From NCBI RefSeq assembly GCF_008974285.1, contig NZ_BKZV01000005.1:434001-498000 (forward strand): a stretch of DNA of 64,000 nucleotides, written 5' to 3'. Of this stretch, positions 1-10,159 are shown piece by piece. Made by a program: the position numbers and the translations under genes. The DNA is from Thermogemmatispora aurantia (lineage in GTDB: Bacteria > Chloroflexota > Ktedonobacteria > Ktedonobacterales > Ktedonobacteraceae). Numbering within the stretch: position 1 is the first letter of the stretch; the number at the start of each line of letters is the position of its first letter. The notes beneath the pieces are model-generated. The model did not search any database. It was not told the DNA's origin and was given only the letters and a program-made list of their open reading frames with translations.

Positions 1-628
1 CGAGGTCGAAACCGACTACTACAACTTCCAGGCGCTCAATATCCCGGTGGATCATCCGGCCCGCGATATGCAAGATACCTTTTGGGTCGTGCCCGGCGAG
101 ATCTTGCTGCGCACGCAGACCTCGCCGATGCAGATTCGCGTCATGCAGGCAACACGGCCACCCGTGCGCGTCATCGTGCCTGGCAAGGTCTTCCGTCACG
201 AAGCCATAGACGCCTCCCATGAGGCCATGTTTCACCAGATCGAAGGTCTGCTCGTCGATGAGCGCTGCACGATGGCCGACCTCAAAGGAAGTCTGGCCCG
301 CTTTGCGCGTGAGATGTTCGGTGAAGATCGGCGTGTTCGCTTCCGAGGTAGCTACTTCCCATTCACCGAACCCAGCGCAGAGGTTGATATCGACTGCATT
401 CTGTGCAAAGGCAGCGGTTGCCGCCTCTGCAAGTACAGTGGCTGGCTGGAGATCCTCGGCTCCGGCATGGTGCATCCACGCGTGCTGCGCGAGGTTGGCT
501 ACGATCCCCGCAAATATCGGGGCTATGCCTTCGGCATGGGCGTTGAGCGCATCGCCATGCTCAAGTACGCCATTGGCGAGATCCGCCTCTTCTCAGGCAA
601 TGACCTGCGCTTTTTGCGCCAGTTCTAA
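1..628 (+). CDS. pheS: Phenylalanyl-tRNA synthetase alpha subunit, C-terminal part (5' end outside window)
   Basis: The frame is open from base 2 to the TAA at 626-628, so the window begins inside the gene. PheS is the catalytic subunit of the cytoplasmic alpha2-beta2 enzyme that charges tRNA-Phe. The first visible codons read [13 protein letters not shown], followed by [12 protein letters not shown], both hallmarks of the PheS core. Class II motif 2 ([19 protein letters not shown]) and motif 3 ([18 protein letters not shown]) are intact, as is the family's C-terminal ending (NDLRFLRQF). About 208 residues are present, and the N-terminal coiled coil lies upstream of the window. A GTG at 47 is an internal valine and not the start. 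pheT follows 141 bases downstream on the same strand, the usual pheST order. Confidence 0.97.
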   Translation, partial: EVETDYYNFQALNIPVDHPARDMQDTFWVVPGEILLRTQTSPMQIRVMQATRPPVRVIVPGKVFRHEAIDASHEAMFHQIEGLLVDERCTMADLKGSLARFAREMFGEDRRVRFRGSYFPFTEPSAEVDIDCILCKGSGCRLCKYSGWLEILGSGMVHPRVLREVGYDPRKYRGYAFGMGVERIAMLKYAIGEIRLFSGNDLRFLRQF

Positions 629-769
629 TGATACCCGTCACTTGTTCCGCAGATTCATAGCCTCATAGAGCAGAAGTAGCGTATAACGGTTGGGGCGAGA
701 GCCAAGACGATAGACGGGCGAGGCGAGAGGTCAGTAGGAAGGAAGGAAATCTGTGAGGAGTTACCAGCG

Positions 770-3349
770 ATGAGAGTGCCACTAAGCTGGTTGAAGGAAT
801 ATGTCGAGATTACCCAGTCGCCACAAGAGCTGGCTCATACTTTGACAATGGCAGGGCTAGAGGTTGAGACGCTGGACTACATCGGGGCCGACTGGGGAGA
901 TCTCATTATCACTGCTCAAATTACGCATCTTGAGAAGGTGCCTGGCTCTGATCACCTGAGCTACACGCGTATCAACACTGGGAGCGGAGAGATCGGGGTT
1001 ATCTGCGGCGCTCCTAACATCAAAGAGGGGGACAAGGTGCCGTTGGCCCTGCCGGGGGCGCGCATCGGCGACCTCACCATCGGGGTCGCGCGCAAGATGG
1101 GCTATGTCTCAGAAGGTATGCTGTGCTCGCCGCGCGAGCTGGGTCTGGGCAGCGATCACTCGGGCATCTACATTCTCGACCCGGAGACGCCGCTGGGGGT
1201 CAAGCTTGCTGACCTGCTCTCCGATGTGGTGCTGGAGTTCGCCATCAAAGCCCATCGCGGCGACCTCTCTTCGATCATCGGCATTGCGCGCGAAGTAGCG
1301 GCCCTGACCCACAAGCCCCTGCGCCTGCCGGAGCCGCGCTTCAACGAGCAGGGGCAGCCTGCGGCGGAGCTGGTCAAAGTGACGGTCGAGGATAGGGAGC
1401 TGTGCCCACGCTACAGTGCGCGAGTGATCAGCGGCGTTAAAATTGGCCCCTCGCCCGACTGGATGGCACGGCGCCTGCTGATGGCCGGCATGCGTCCAAT
1501 CAATCTCATTGTTGACATCACCAACTATGTCATGCTGGAGGTAGGCCAGCCGCTGCATGCCTTCGACTACGACCTGGTGCGTGAGCATCATATTATTGTC
1601 CGCCGCTCCCGCGACGGTGAAGAAATTACCACGCTCGACGGCGTCCCGCGGCGCCTGCGCAACGATATGCTGCTCATCACTGATCCACAGGGGCCGACGG
1701 CCATCGCTGGCGTGATGGGTTCAGCCATTAGCGAGGTCAACGAAGGGACCACGCGCATCCTGCTGGAGTCGGCGAACTTCAAGCCGGCCAGCATCCGACG
1801 GACAGCGGTGGCTCTGGGTCTGCGTACAGAGTCATCCAGCCGCTTTGAGAAGGGCCTTGATCCCGAGCTGACCATCTTCGGGGCTAACCGCGCAGCCCAG
1901 CTCATGGCCGAGCTGGCTGGCGGCCAGGTGCATCCCGGCATCGTCGATGTCTACCCGCAGCCCGTAGAAGCGCGCTCCATTCTCTTCTCACCTGCCGAGG
2001 TGGAGTGGCTGACGGGCCTGAAGGTGACCTCACGTCAGGTGCACGAGGCCCTCAGTGCCCTCGAATTCAAGGTCGAAGAGGTCTCCGCTGCTGCTGACGC
2101 TGCTGGCGGTGAGCAGTTGCTGCGCGTCACCATACCAACGTTCCGCGGCGATATCGAGGAAGGGGCCGACCTGGTCGAGGAAGTCCTGCGTATGATCGGC
2201 TACGATCAATTGCCGGCGACTGTGCCCGAGGGACCACTGCCGGAGCCGCAGGGCGACCACTGGTTTGAGCGCGAGTATGAGATACGCGAGATCCTGATCG
2301 GGCTTGGCCTGCATGAGATTCTTACCTATGCGATGACCAGCCGCCAGCGCATGCTCAATCTGCTCGCCGAGGTCAACGCCCAGACGGCGCAGGTGCTCCT
2401 GCAGAAGCCAGCGGATGATGGTCAAGCGGGCTGGGTCATTGCCAGCGCGCAGGAAAGGGCTGGCTCTGAGGATGACCTTGCCTCAGACGGCAGGAAACCT
2501 TTCGATGCTCGCTCCCTGCCTGCAGTCACCATTGCTAACCCGCTGAGCAACGAACTGGAGTGCATGCGCCTGACGCTGCTGAGCGGCTTGATGGAGACAC
2601 TGCAGGAGAATAGCAAGCGCAATCGGGCGGGCTTGCGCCTCTTCGAGATTGGGCGGCGCTACTTGCCGCGTGGAGCGGGTGAGCTGCCCGAGGAGCGACG
2701 CTGTGCAGGCCTTGCTCTCTGTGGGCCGGCGGCCATTTCCTGGGTGCCAGAGCTGGCGCGCCCGGCAGACTTCTACGATCTGAAGGGTATTGTCGAAACG
2801 CTGCTGGAGCGCCTGCACATCCGGCGCTATCGCTTCTCGGCGGCCCAGCATCCGACCTTTCACCCTGGGCGCTGCGCTGTGCTGGAGGTCGGGCGGCCAG
2901 GCATGGACAACGGCGAGCGTTTCACACCGGTTGGCTTCCTGGGCGAGGTTCACCCGCTGGTGCAGCAGCGCTACGATCTGCCTCACCGCGCCTATCTATG
3001 CGAGCTGGACCTGGAGACCCTCTACGCCGCGGTTCCCGAGCGCCTGAACTATGCTCCCATTTCACGTCATCAGGAACTGACTCGCGACCTGGCCGTGGTA
3101 GTTGATCAGCAGGTACCAGCGCGTGCGGTGCAAGAGGCGATCGAGCGCCACGGCGGTGAACTGCTGCGTACGGTGGCTCTCTTTGATGTCTATACTGGGA
3201 CACCGATCCCGCCAGGCAAGAAAAGCCTGACCTATACATTGCTTTACCAGGCTCGGGATCGTACCCTCACTGATGCCGAGGCGAATGCTCTCCAGGAGCG
3301 CATTGTGGCGGCCCTGGGCGAGGAATTCGGGGCTGTCCTGCGGAGCTAG
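770..3349 (+). CDS. pheT: Phenylalanyl-tRNA synthetase beta subunit
   Basis: This is the beta subunit of the alpha2-beta2 PheRS, which carries the editing site and tRNA-binding modules. Domains in order are: N-terminal B1 (MRVPLSWLKEYVEI), an EMAPII/OB-type tRNA-binding domain at about residues 40-150, the B3/B4 editing domain at about 215-375, B5 at about 405-480 (VTIPTFRGDIEEGADLVEEV), the class II-like catalytic core, and a C-terminal FDX-ACB anticodon-binding domain at about 765-858. At 859 residues it is somewhat longer than the usual 800. The extra length includes a low-conservation insertion near residues 545-585. The ATG is preceded by a GAGGAG ribosome site. It probably forms one transcript with pheS. 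Confidence 0.97.
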   Translation: MRVPLSWLKEYVEITQSPQELAHTLTMAGLEVETLDYIGADWGDLIITAQITHLEKVPGSDHLSYTRINTGSGEIGVICGAPNIKEGDKVPLALPGARIGDLTIGVARKMGYVSEGMLCSPRELGLGSDHSGIYILDPETPLGVKLADLLSDVVLEFAIKAHRGDLSSIIGIAREVAALTHKPLRLPEPRFNEQGQPAAELVKVTVEDRELCPRYSARVISGVKIGPSPDWMARRLLMAGMRPINLIVDITNYVMLEVGQPLHAFDYDLVREHHIIVRRSRDGEEITTLDGVPRRLRNDMLLITDPQGPTAIAGVMGSAISEVNEGTTRILLESANFKPASIRRTAVALGLRTESSSRFEKGLDPELTIFGANRAAQLMAELAGGQVHPGIVDVYPQPVEARSILFSPAEVEWLTGLKVTSRQVHEALSALEFKVEEVSAAADAAGGEQLLRVTIPTFRGDIEEGADLVEEVLRMIGYDQLPATVPEGPLPEPQGDHWFEREYEIREILIGLGLHEILTYAMTSRQRMLNLLAEVNAQTAQVLLQKPADDGQAGWVIASAQERAGSEDDLASDGRKPFDARSLPAVTIANPLSNELECMRLTLLSGLMETLQENSKRNRAGLRLFEIGRRYLPRGAGELPEERRCAGLALCGPAAISWVPELARPADFYDLKGIVETLLERLHIRRYRFSAAQHPTFHPGRCAVLEVGRPGMDNGERFTPVGFLGEVHPLVQQRYDLPHRAYLCELDLETLYAAVPERLNYAPISRHQELTRDLAVVVDQQVPARAVQEAIERHGGELLRTVALFDVYTGTPIPPGKKSLTYTLLYQARDRTLTDAEANALQERIVAALGEEFGAVLRS

Positions 3350-3429
3350 CGCGCGAGGCAGATAGCCGTTGCCTGGCCGCTGCTCGGCCAACCTCAAAGA
3401 AGCGCGTTCTTCCTGCTTTCAGCAGAGAG

Positions 3430-3480
3430 GAGGCGGGTAAGCAGTCATCAGTCTGAAAGTCGGTGGCTCTTACCCGCCTC
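3430..3480 (+). terminator. Strong hairpin after pheT
   Basis: A perfect 12-bp stem pairs 3430-3441 (GAGGCGGGTAAG) with 3469-3480 (CTTACCCGCCTC) around a 27-nt loop, 80 nt past the pheT stop. The tail is GTGCTTTCT, only weakly T-rich, so a terminator is likely but a processing or regulatory hairpin is possible. In the rest of the 3350-3965 gap I see no gene and no clear promoter. Confidence 0.5.
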
Positions 3481-3965
3481 GTGCTTTCTGGCTGCCACGG
3501 CAGACGCTCAGTTAGGCGCTCTCTGGTACCGATCGCTTCCCTCTGGCAATCCTTCTTTAAAGGTGATATAGTAGGTAAACGTGGCTGATCATTTTTCCGG
3601 CTGCACCTGACTCACTGAAAGGGGCTTGCCGGCATCAGGTCAGGTAGAGAACTGCTGTCTCCGCTTGCTCTGAAACCCTGACCGCTTCCTGGCGCGTACC
3701 GCCTGGTCAGAGCAGTGAGCGAGCAGGCCGAGCGAGGTGAGGGTCTAGAGTGTGAAGCCAGCGGGTGGAGGAAAGAGTGTCGACCGACCTGGGGGCTGAA
3801 GCTTACAAAGCGCTTTCTGGATGAGCATGGAGCGAGGGCAGTAACTTTGCGACTGACGTGGTAGGGAGCAGGTCTTGTGCTGAGGGTCGTGAAAAGTGGT
3901 GGCTTTTGTTGGTGGCGCATCCGTGCGTTGAGTACCGGCAAGGCTGGGGAAAACAGAGTAAGTCT

Positions 3966-6900
3966 ATGAGTCAGTGTTTGCGTTGCGGCAAGCCATGCAC
4001 AGCAGATACGAGCTTGTGTGAAGAATGCCGGGCGCGCCTGCTGCAGGCGGGACAGCCCACTGACCGGGGCGCAGGGCGCGAACGGAGCGGTACGTCGGTA
4101 GCTTCTGCCGCCGAGAGAGATGCTGCTGCCGGTCAAGAGGAGGCGGACGGAGAGCCTCCGCATCGGGAGCGCCAGACTGATCCCGAGGCGCAAGTGCCCA
4201 CCCAGCAAGGGCCAGTAACCCCACCCCCGGAGGTGCCGCCCGATTTCTTGCTCTCCCAGCTGATGCCCCCCTCCAGCAGTAACGAGGTCGTGGGCGATCC
4301 GGCGCTGGAGATGAGCGAAGCTGCGGAGTTCATCAGCGAGAGCGATCCAGGCGCGCTCAGACTCCCCCGCCCTTCACGTCTGACCCCGTTGGTGGAGCCT
4401 GATCTCTCTTCCCTTGAGATCCAGCGTCAGAATACTCCCCTTGTGAGACCACAGTCGGGCCACGGTCAGATCTCACCCCTGGCCGGGGGAGGTCCGGCAG
4501 CCCACAATGAGCCTGGTGCTTTGGATGACCTGCAGCAGCGTCTGCCCGATCTCTGGCCCTGGATTCAGGATGCCGATGAGGATGAGGGAGATGCTATTTG
4601 GCTGCAGCGCACCGATCCTCTCCTCTCGCGCCGTCTTCCCACAAGCGCTGAGGCGGCGGCCATCGAGGCTGAAGATATCAGACGCGCTCAAGCGGCAGCC
4701 TGGGCAACCAGTCCTTTGCCGGCGCAGCCCTGGAGCCGGCCACGAGGTCGCCTGCTCTCCTGGCTAGCGCTCTATCCCAGGCGTCTGCGACTGCTCTTCC
4801 TCGCCTTGTTGATCGTGGCCCTGTTAGCGCTGCTTGGCGACAGCCTGCTGGTGCTCCTGGTGCTCACGCGTCAGCAGCCACCAGCCACGACGGCTGCTGG
4901 TCCGCCGCGCCTGACGCTGACGCCAAATGTGATCGAAGTAGGTCAGCGTGTCAAGCTGACCTTAGAGCGCTTCTCTCCTTCTACCCAGGTGCTGCTCAGT
5001 CACGATCTGCAGGAGCCGGTGCCGGTAGGCCGCAATGGCTCCTCGCTCGTGCAAGTCAGCGCCTCTGGCAGCCTCGTGCTCACCGTCCAGATTGACGCCA
5101 GCTGGGGGCCGGGCCTGCATTTGGTCGAAGCCGAGGATGTGACGACACGCTATACAGCCAGCGCCACGCTACAGGTGGCGGGCCAGGGTCTGACCAGCCC
5201 TCCCCATCTGGTCATCGATAGCAGCGGTCCCCTGCTCATGGGCGAGGATTACCAGGGGGCCAATACGATTATGCCCTTGACGCTGCGGAACTCGGGCGGG
5301 GGTATCATCAATTGGCAGGGCAGCAGCAATCAGCCCTGGCTGCTCCTTTCGCCCTCGCAGGGTCTCTTTAGCGGCAGCCAGACGGTCTGGGTGGCCGTTC
5401 AGCGCGCCCATCTGAAACCTGGCGAGTATAGCGGCCTCCTGACCTTTACCTCCGATGTAGGAGGCCAGCAAAGCGTACAGGTCAAGATGGTGGTACGCCC
5501 GCTACCGGCGAATCCCGGGCCTGTTCTGCAGGTGACGCCGGCGGCCCTCTCCTTCATTGCCACCGATGGGGGGACAACCCCAGTGCCCCAGACCCTGACG
5601 ATCAGTAATCCGGGCAACAAGCCATTGGCCTGGCTGCTTAATGGCAGCACATCGCTGACGGCACCTGATCAGACGCCCTACGCGCATTCCCTTGGACCCC
5701 TGGCCGATTGGCTCTCGATCAACCAGCGCGGTAGCACAGTCGCCCCCGGCGGCACCCAAAGCGTGACCGTGGCCGTCCAGAGCCGCAGCCTCCTGCCGGG
5801 TGTCTATACCGCCCTGCTGAGCTTTGCCTCGCCGCAAAGCGTCATCGATACCCCGCAGAGTGTGGTTGTGTCATTGACTGTGCTCCCACGTTGCGGCATC
5901 ATGGTCAACGCCTCCAGCCTGAGCTTTGTGACGGTGGCCGGGCGCAGCAACCCGCCGAATCAGGCCGTCACTCTCAGCGAGCGCGCCGGCTGCCTGGATG
6001 ATCTGACCTGGCAGGCCAGCAGTGATGCCTCCTGGGTGAGCGTAACGCCAAGCAGCGGCGAGCTACATGGCGCGGGCAGCAGCGTAATCGCCATTGGGGT
6101 CAATGCTCTGGGCCTGCCCCCAGGACGCTATACAAGCCTGATCACCTTTACCGCCGGGCACGGATCGCAGACCCTGCCTGTGCTTCTGGTCGTGCAACCT
6201 GCACCTTCGCCCCAGCAGCCGGTGATGAGTATCACACCGCTCAGCCTCAACTTCAGCGCTATCCAAGGGCAGGGCACGCCGCCGCAAACGGTCGTGATCA
6301 CTAATACCGGCGGTAGTACCCTTTACTGGCAGACGCAGGCCACAGCCCTCACCAGTGACTGGCTCGCGGTTAGCCCGACAAGCGGCAGCCTGGCCCCTGG
6401 TAGCAGTAGTCAGATCCTTGTTGGGGTGAATACCAGGGGCCTGACTGCGGGTACCTATAGCGGCCAGATTCTCCTCTTGGGCCGGGGGAGCGATGGCGCT
6501 GGGGCCGCTGGTACGCCGCAGACGCTGCAGATTACACTTCAGGTGCTGCCACCCTGTACTCTCGACCAGCCGTCGATGCACTCTGTGGCCTTCAGTACCA
6601 TCGCTGGTGGAGCAGACCCTGGTCCTCAGACGATTACGCTGGAGGTCTCTGGAACCTGCAGTTGGCCCCTGAGTTGGAGCACGAGCCTGACCAGTGCCGC
6701 TTCCTGGCTCAGGTTAAGCGACTCCAGTACCAGCCTGGTCAACGGTCAGACAGCTAGTATCAGGCTGGCTGTCAGCAGTGCGGGCCTGACTGTTGGCAGC
6801 TACAGCACCCAGGTCATCGTCAAGGTCCTTGACAGTAGCGGTGCTCCTATTGCGGGCAGCCCGCAGCTCTTCAGTGTAACGCTGACCGTGCTGCCCCCCT

Positions 6901-7502
6901 GCGTCTTCCAGGTAGGCACCTCTAGCCTCTTCTTCAGCACTGTTCAGGGCCAGGGGCCTCCACCCACGCAGGCCATTACCTTCAGCAGTACTGGTACCTG
7001 CCGCTATCCCATCGCAGTCTCCGCCTCGCCGGACGCGGGTAGTGCCTGGCTGACCGTCAGCAGCGGCAGCGATAATGGCAGCGGTGGCAGCCTGCAGGTC
7101 GCAGTCAATGCGGCAGGTCTGGCCCCCGGTGTCTACAATAGTCAGATCACCATCACGGCCAGCAGCAGCGGAGGTATTCAGAATAACGTACAGGTCGTAC
7201 CCGTGCGTCTCACCGTCACTGGCTACACTATCAGTGGCAGCGTCCAGGCCTGCGCCGATAGCAGCTGTAGCAGCGCCGTGCCGCTGGCGGGGGCCAGTGT
7301 AACGCTCTATGCTGGCGCAGCACAGATTGCTACTACTACCTGCGATAGCATGGGCAACTACCGCTTTGACAATGTGCCACTGGGCAGCTATACCCTGACA
7401 GCCACTGGTAGCGATAGCCAGGGCAAACAATACAGCGGTTCAGCGGCGGTGAACGTCTCTGACAATCAGACAGTCATTATCAACGCCTTGCCGAACAGTT
7501 GA
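3966..7502 (+). CDS. Large membrane-anchored surface protein: zinc ribbon, one TM, BACON-like repeats, Cna-B-like end
   Basis: The ATG at 3966 (MSQCLRCGKPC) was preferred over an upstream ATG at 3858 because it starts exactly on a zinc ribbon (CLRCG and CEEC pairs, residues 4-22). That gives about 1178 residues. A disordered acidic/proline stretch follows, then one TM at about residues 273-303 preceded by Arg residues. This predicts a cytosolic N-terminus and a large outside part. The outside part has one Ig-like domain and about six repeats of roughly 100 residues with SWLxxSPxSG and PGxYSGxxxF signatures, like BACON or abnormal-spindle-type modules. At residues 1086-1178 there is a carboxypeptidase-regulatory/Cna-B-like fold (ISGSV, GNYRFDNVPLGSYTLTA). 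Adhesion or polysaccharide binding is a guess. No catalytic site is visible. Confidence 0.85.
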   Translation: MSQCLRCGKPCTADTSLCEECRARLLQAGQPTDRGAGRERSGTSVASAAERDAAAGQEEADGEPPHRERQTDPEAQVPTQQGPVTPPPEVPPDFLLSQLMPPSSSNEVVGDPALEMSEAAEFISESDPGALRLPRPSRLTPLVEPDLSSLEIQRQNTPLVRPQSGHGQISPLAGGGPAAHNEPGALDDLQQRLPDLWPWIQDADEDEGDAIWLQRTDPLLSRRLPTSAEAAAIEAEDIRRAQAAAWATSPLPAQPWSRPRGRLLSWLALYPRRLRLLFLALLIVALLALLGDSLLVLLVLTRQQPPATTAAGPPRLTLTPNVIEVGQRVKLTLERFSPSTQVLLSHDLQEPVPVGRNGSSLVQVSASGSLVLTVQIDASWGPGLHLVEAEDVTTRYTASATLQVAGQGLTSPPHLVIDSSGPLLMGEDYQGANTIMPLTLRNSGGGIINWQGSSNQPWLLLSPSQGLFSGSQTVWVAVQRAHLKPGEYSGLLTFTSDVGGQQSVQVKMVVRPLPANPGPVLQVTPAALSFIATDGGTTPVPQTLTISNPGNKPLAWLLNGSTSLTAPDQTPYAHSLGPLADWLSINQRGSTVAPGGTQSVTVAVQSRSLLPGVYTALLSFASPQSVIDTPQSVVVSLTVLPRCGIMVNASSLSFVTVAGRSNPPNQAVTLSERAGCLDDLTWQASSDASWVSVTPSSGELHGAGSSVIAIGVNALGLPPGRYTSLITFTAGHGSQTLPVLLVVQPAPSPQQPVMSITPLSLNFSAIQGQGTPPQTVVITNTGGSTLYWQTQATALTSDWLAVSPTSGSLAPGSSSQILVGVNTRGLTAGTYSGQILLLGRGSDGAGAAGTPQTLQITLQVLPPCTLDQPSMHSVAFSTIAGGADPGPQTITLEVSGTCSWPLSWSTSLTSAASWLRLSDSSTSLVNGQTASIRLAVSSAGLTVGSYSTQVIVKVLDSSGAPIAGSPQLFSVTLTVLPPCVFQVGTSSLFFSTVQGQGPPPTQAITFSSTGTCRYPIAVSASPDAGSAWLTVSSGSDNGSGGSLQVAVNAAGLAPGVYNSQITITASSSGGIQNNVQVVPVRLTVTGYTISGSVQACADSSCSSAVPLAGASVTLYAGAAQIATTTCDSMGNYRFDNVPLGSYTLTATGSDSQGKQYSGSAAVNVSDNQTVIINALPNS

Positions 7503-7587
7503 GTGCGCAGGAGCGACCGCTCCGCGGTGCCAGCTTGGCGGCTTCTGCCTCTGTGCCTGAGCCGGCCCTGGCCTCAGGCGCTAGGGG

Positions 7588-8043
7588 CTAGCGGCGTGGT
7601 AAATCAGCGCTATCCAGCCAGATCGTGACCGGGCCATCGTTAGCCAGCTCGACCACCATGTGGGCGCCAAAGACCCCGCTGCTAACGCGCACCCCATAGC
7701 TGCGCACAAGCTCCTGAAGAGAGTGAATCAGCGGCTCGGCCTGGGCTGGCGGGGCCGCCTCTGTAAAGCTCGGGCGCCGTCCCTTGCGGGCATCCGCATA
7801 GAGCGTAAACTGGGAAACAACCAGCATCTCCCCGCCGCATTCCAGCAATGAGCGGTTCATCTTGCCGGCCTCATCCTCAAAGATTCGCAAGTGAACAATT
7901 TTCTCTGCCAGGATTTTAGCCTCGGCCTCACCATCTCCCTGAGCCACTCCCAACAAGACCAGCAGGCCAGGCCCGATTTCCGCTACTACTTCATTCGCTA
8001 CCCGAACCCGGGCGTAGCTGACACGTTGCAGTAGTGCTCTCAT
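7588..8043 (-). CDS. dtd: D-aminoacyl-tRNA deacylase
   Basis: The enzyme hydrolyses D-aminoacyl-tRNA (and Gly-tRNA-Ala) in the cytoplasm as chirality proofreading during translation. The 151-residue length is typical. It begins [15 protein letters not shown], a standard Dtd start. It carries the two cross-subunit active-site motifs, SQFTLYAD (residues 79-86) and the Gly-cisPro region [11 protein letters not shown] near the C-terminus, the latter with Asp in place of the commoner Pro or Ser. It is convergent with the BACON-repeat gene and is the last gene of a minus-strand run that starts at 12289. Confidence 0.96.
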   Translation of the reverse strand: MRALLQRVSYARVRVANEVVAEIGPGLLVLLGVAQGDGEAEAKILAEKIVHLRIFEDEAGKMNRSLLECGGEMLVVSQFTLYADARKGRRPSFTEAAPPAQAEPLIHSLQELVRSYGVRVSSGVFGAHMVVELANDGPVTIWLDSADLPRR

Positions 8044-8121
8044 AAGCCTCCTGAAGTTTTCCTTCTCTCTGCCTTGTGCACTTTTTTTGCCTTCTGCCGA
8101 TAGTTTTTCTCTCTTGCTTAC

Positions 8122-9243
8122 TTAAGGGAGTTGGGCGGGGGCTGGATAAACTGTCACGCTGGTGATAGCCGCTGTGGCCGCGGGCGATGAGGTGCCATTG
8201 CTCACAAAGAGCGCGATCATGCCGCTGGTATAGGAGCTATCGGTCACGCTCGCAATCAGGTGGCCGTTCACTCCCAGAACAATGTGATTGCCCTTAATAA
8301 TCACTGTCACCTCGTTCTGCTGTCCCAGAGGCTTAATGGCCTTATTTGCAAGTATCCCCGACAGGATACGTACCTGAGTATTGCCGTCGAGGCCAGTCAC
8401 TTCCTTGGAGATCGCGTAGGTGGCGTCGCCGAAGATGTCCACGCGATAATCGTTGGCCAGCTGATCATCGCCGCGCATGTAAATGCCCGTGCTGTCGTTG
8501 CTATCGCCGCTCTCCAGGGTCATATCTACCGTAATCTGGAAATCGCTGAACGTCCGTTGCACGGGCAGGGGGGCCACCAGAATGCGATGGTTGCGGTCGG
8601 TCATCGTCAGAGCATGGTTGGCGATCGTCTTACTGAAGCCGGGGCCACCGGTGGTATCCCAGCCCTTGCTATTGTTGGCAAAATTATCGCTGAATAGCGG
8701 TGTCACTGCGGGGTGTGCCTGTATCAGCACGTCGGGCGAAGGGCTGGGACTGGCGCTGGCCGCCACATGGCTGCGACTGGTTGCAGGCTGCCTGTATAGG
8801 CTGAGAGTGAGAACCAGCGCGCTGCCGACCAGTACCAGCGCGAGTATGCTACCGATGACCACCACGAGCACGGGGAGTCGCTGTCCCGGCGAAGCTGGCT
8901 GCCTGGTCGGTGGGGCCGCTGCGGTCCAGGGCGGGGGAGAAGGAAGGAAAGGGCCTGCCCTTTCGCCAACGCCAGCGTCACTGGAGGAGGTTGGCCAGGA
9001 AGGGGGCGAGGACGGGGTCGCTGCTGACCACGAGCTGGCGGGCCAGACAGGCTGCTGGTCAGGCTGCTCAGAGACAGAAACAGCTGTGGGAACCCCGCTG
9101 CTCTCTCCCAGACCAGAGAGCAGCGAAGCTGCTGATACAGGGGCAGAAGCTACATACGTGCCGCAGTCGCTGCAGAAAAGCTCATAAGGCCCGAGGTGCC
9201 TGCCACAGATGGGGCAGAGACGATCAGGGTTAGCAGTCTCCAT
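8122..9243 (-). CDS. Zinc-ribbon / single-TM protein with an extracytoplasmic LamG-like domain
   Basis: Function unknown. The 373-residue protein opens with a double CxxC zinc ribbon (CPICG ... CSDCG, residues 10-29). A Ser/Pro-rich linker follows, then one TM segment (VLVVVIGSILALVLVGSALV, about residues 125-148). The C-terminal 190 residues look like a concanavalin/LamG-like beta sandwich of the kind seen in DUF1080-type proteins: SDNFANNSKGW, GIYMRGDDQ, NDYRVDIFG and VNGHLIASVTDS. The layout (cytosolic ribbon, linker, TM, outer beta domain) repeats that of the protein at 3966-7502 and suggests a surface sensor or binding protein. It lies between acpS and dtd on the same strand. Confidence 0.85.
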   Translation of the reverse strand: METANPDRLCPICGRHLGPYELFCSDCGTYVASAPVSAASLLSGLGESSGVPTAVSVSEQPDQQPVWPASSWSAATPSSPPSWPTSSSDAGVGERAGPFLPSPPPWTAAAPPTRQPASPGQRLPVLVVVIGSILALVLVGSALVLTLSLYRQPATSRSHVAASASPSPSPDVLIQAHPAVTPLFSDNFANNSKGWDTTGGPGFSKTIANHALTMTDRNHRILVAPLPVQRTFSDFQITVDMTLESGDSNDSTGIYMRGDDQLANDYRVDIFGDATYAISKEVTGLDGNTQVRILSGILANKAIKPLGQQNEVTVIIKGNHIVLGVNGHLIASVTDSSYTSGMIALFVSNGTSSPAATAAITSVTVYPAPAQLP

Positions 9244-9526
9244 GAGGGAAAAGCCTTTCTAGCCCGCCGGGGCTGCAAGCAAGGAGCAAGACAACATCAC
9301 GACAGACAGACAGCACCTTCCTCCACCATCGCAGCAGATAGTCCTGCCAGCCGACTCTCTCCCGATTTCTGCATCGGGCCATCTGGCTAGCGGGCGATCG
9401 TCGTAGCCGCATGACTAACGAGTAGCGAGTAGTAAAGTAAAGAGCTGGACCAGCCAGCCACTCAAGTCTGGGCAGACGAATGAAGCCGTGCAAAGCCCTC
9501 TGGTGTAGCAGTAGCGGATCAGGCCC

Positions 9527-10159
9527 TCAGCGGTTCTGGCGGGAATTCTCGCCCTGACCGGTTGTTTGGACTGCGACGGCCACAGCGATGGCGAAGCCCT
9601 GCAGATCGGCGATGCTGACGTCAAGGGCACTGAGACCCAGCTCCTCAGCTCGCCGGCGGGCGCGGCCATACAGGCGCACCGAAGGGCGGCCACTGCGCAG
9701 CTGGACAATTTCCATCTCACGCCAGGCCACGCCGCGCAGACCCGTGCCCAGGGCTTTACTGATCGCTTCCTTGGCAGCGAAGCGCCCCGCCAAACGGGCC
9801 GGTTTTGGCTCTGGCAGAGGCGATACGCCGCTGAGCGCGCGCCGACCACGGCACTGCAGCACCTCTGCCTCTGTAAAGACGCGCTGCAGGAAGCGCTCGC
9901 CATGGTGGGCATAGGCGTGAGCCACACGCGCCACCTCAATGATATCGATGCCCACAGCCACATTGACCCCTTGGGTGGGCAGGAGCGGAGCCGGAAGTGC
10001 GCCAAGGCCTCCTGGACCAAAGAGCCAGGCGGGTGGCGGCGTATCTGGTCGACTCACCAGGGGCGTGAACAGCAACGGAGGAGCCTCCGCCCCATCTGCA
10101 GGCGAGTCAGAAGAGGCGGAGGGCAAACCTCTCCTGGCCTCATCGTCAGCGATACTCAT
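9527..10159 (-). CDS. acpS: Holo-[acyl-carrier-protein] synthase with N-terminal extension
   Basis: The enzyme transfers 4'-phosphopantetheine from CoA to apo-ACP. The AcpS core begins at [13 protein letters not shown] and holds both Mg/CoA motifs, the Asp of GIDIIEV and [13 protein letters not shown] chose the ATG at 10159, which overlaps the ugd stop by 14 bases and gives 210 residues. This leaves a Pro/Ala-rich extension of about 65 residues before the core, whereas AcpS is usually 120-140. A GTG at 9961, preceded by AAGGGG, would give 144 residues and is a serious alternative. Further TTG/GTG codons lie at 10171 and 10168. Expression is probably coupled to ugd. Confidence 0.9.
   Translation of the reverse strand: MSIADDEARRGLPSASSDSPADGAEAPPLLFTPLVSRPDTPPPAWLFGPGGLGALPAPLLPTQGVNVAVGIDIIEVARVAHAYAHHGERFLQRVFTEAEVLQCRGRRALSGVSPLPEPKPARLAGRFAAKEAISKALGTGLRGVAWREMEIVQLRSGRPSVRLYGRARRRAEELGLSALDVSIADLQGFAIAVAVAVQTTGQGENSRQNR

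Noticed and set aside
6714..7430. Long minus-strand open frame opposite the BACON-repeat gene
   Set aside because: An artefact of GC-rich codon bias; Ala/Gly/Thr-rich with no motif.
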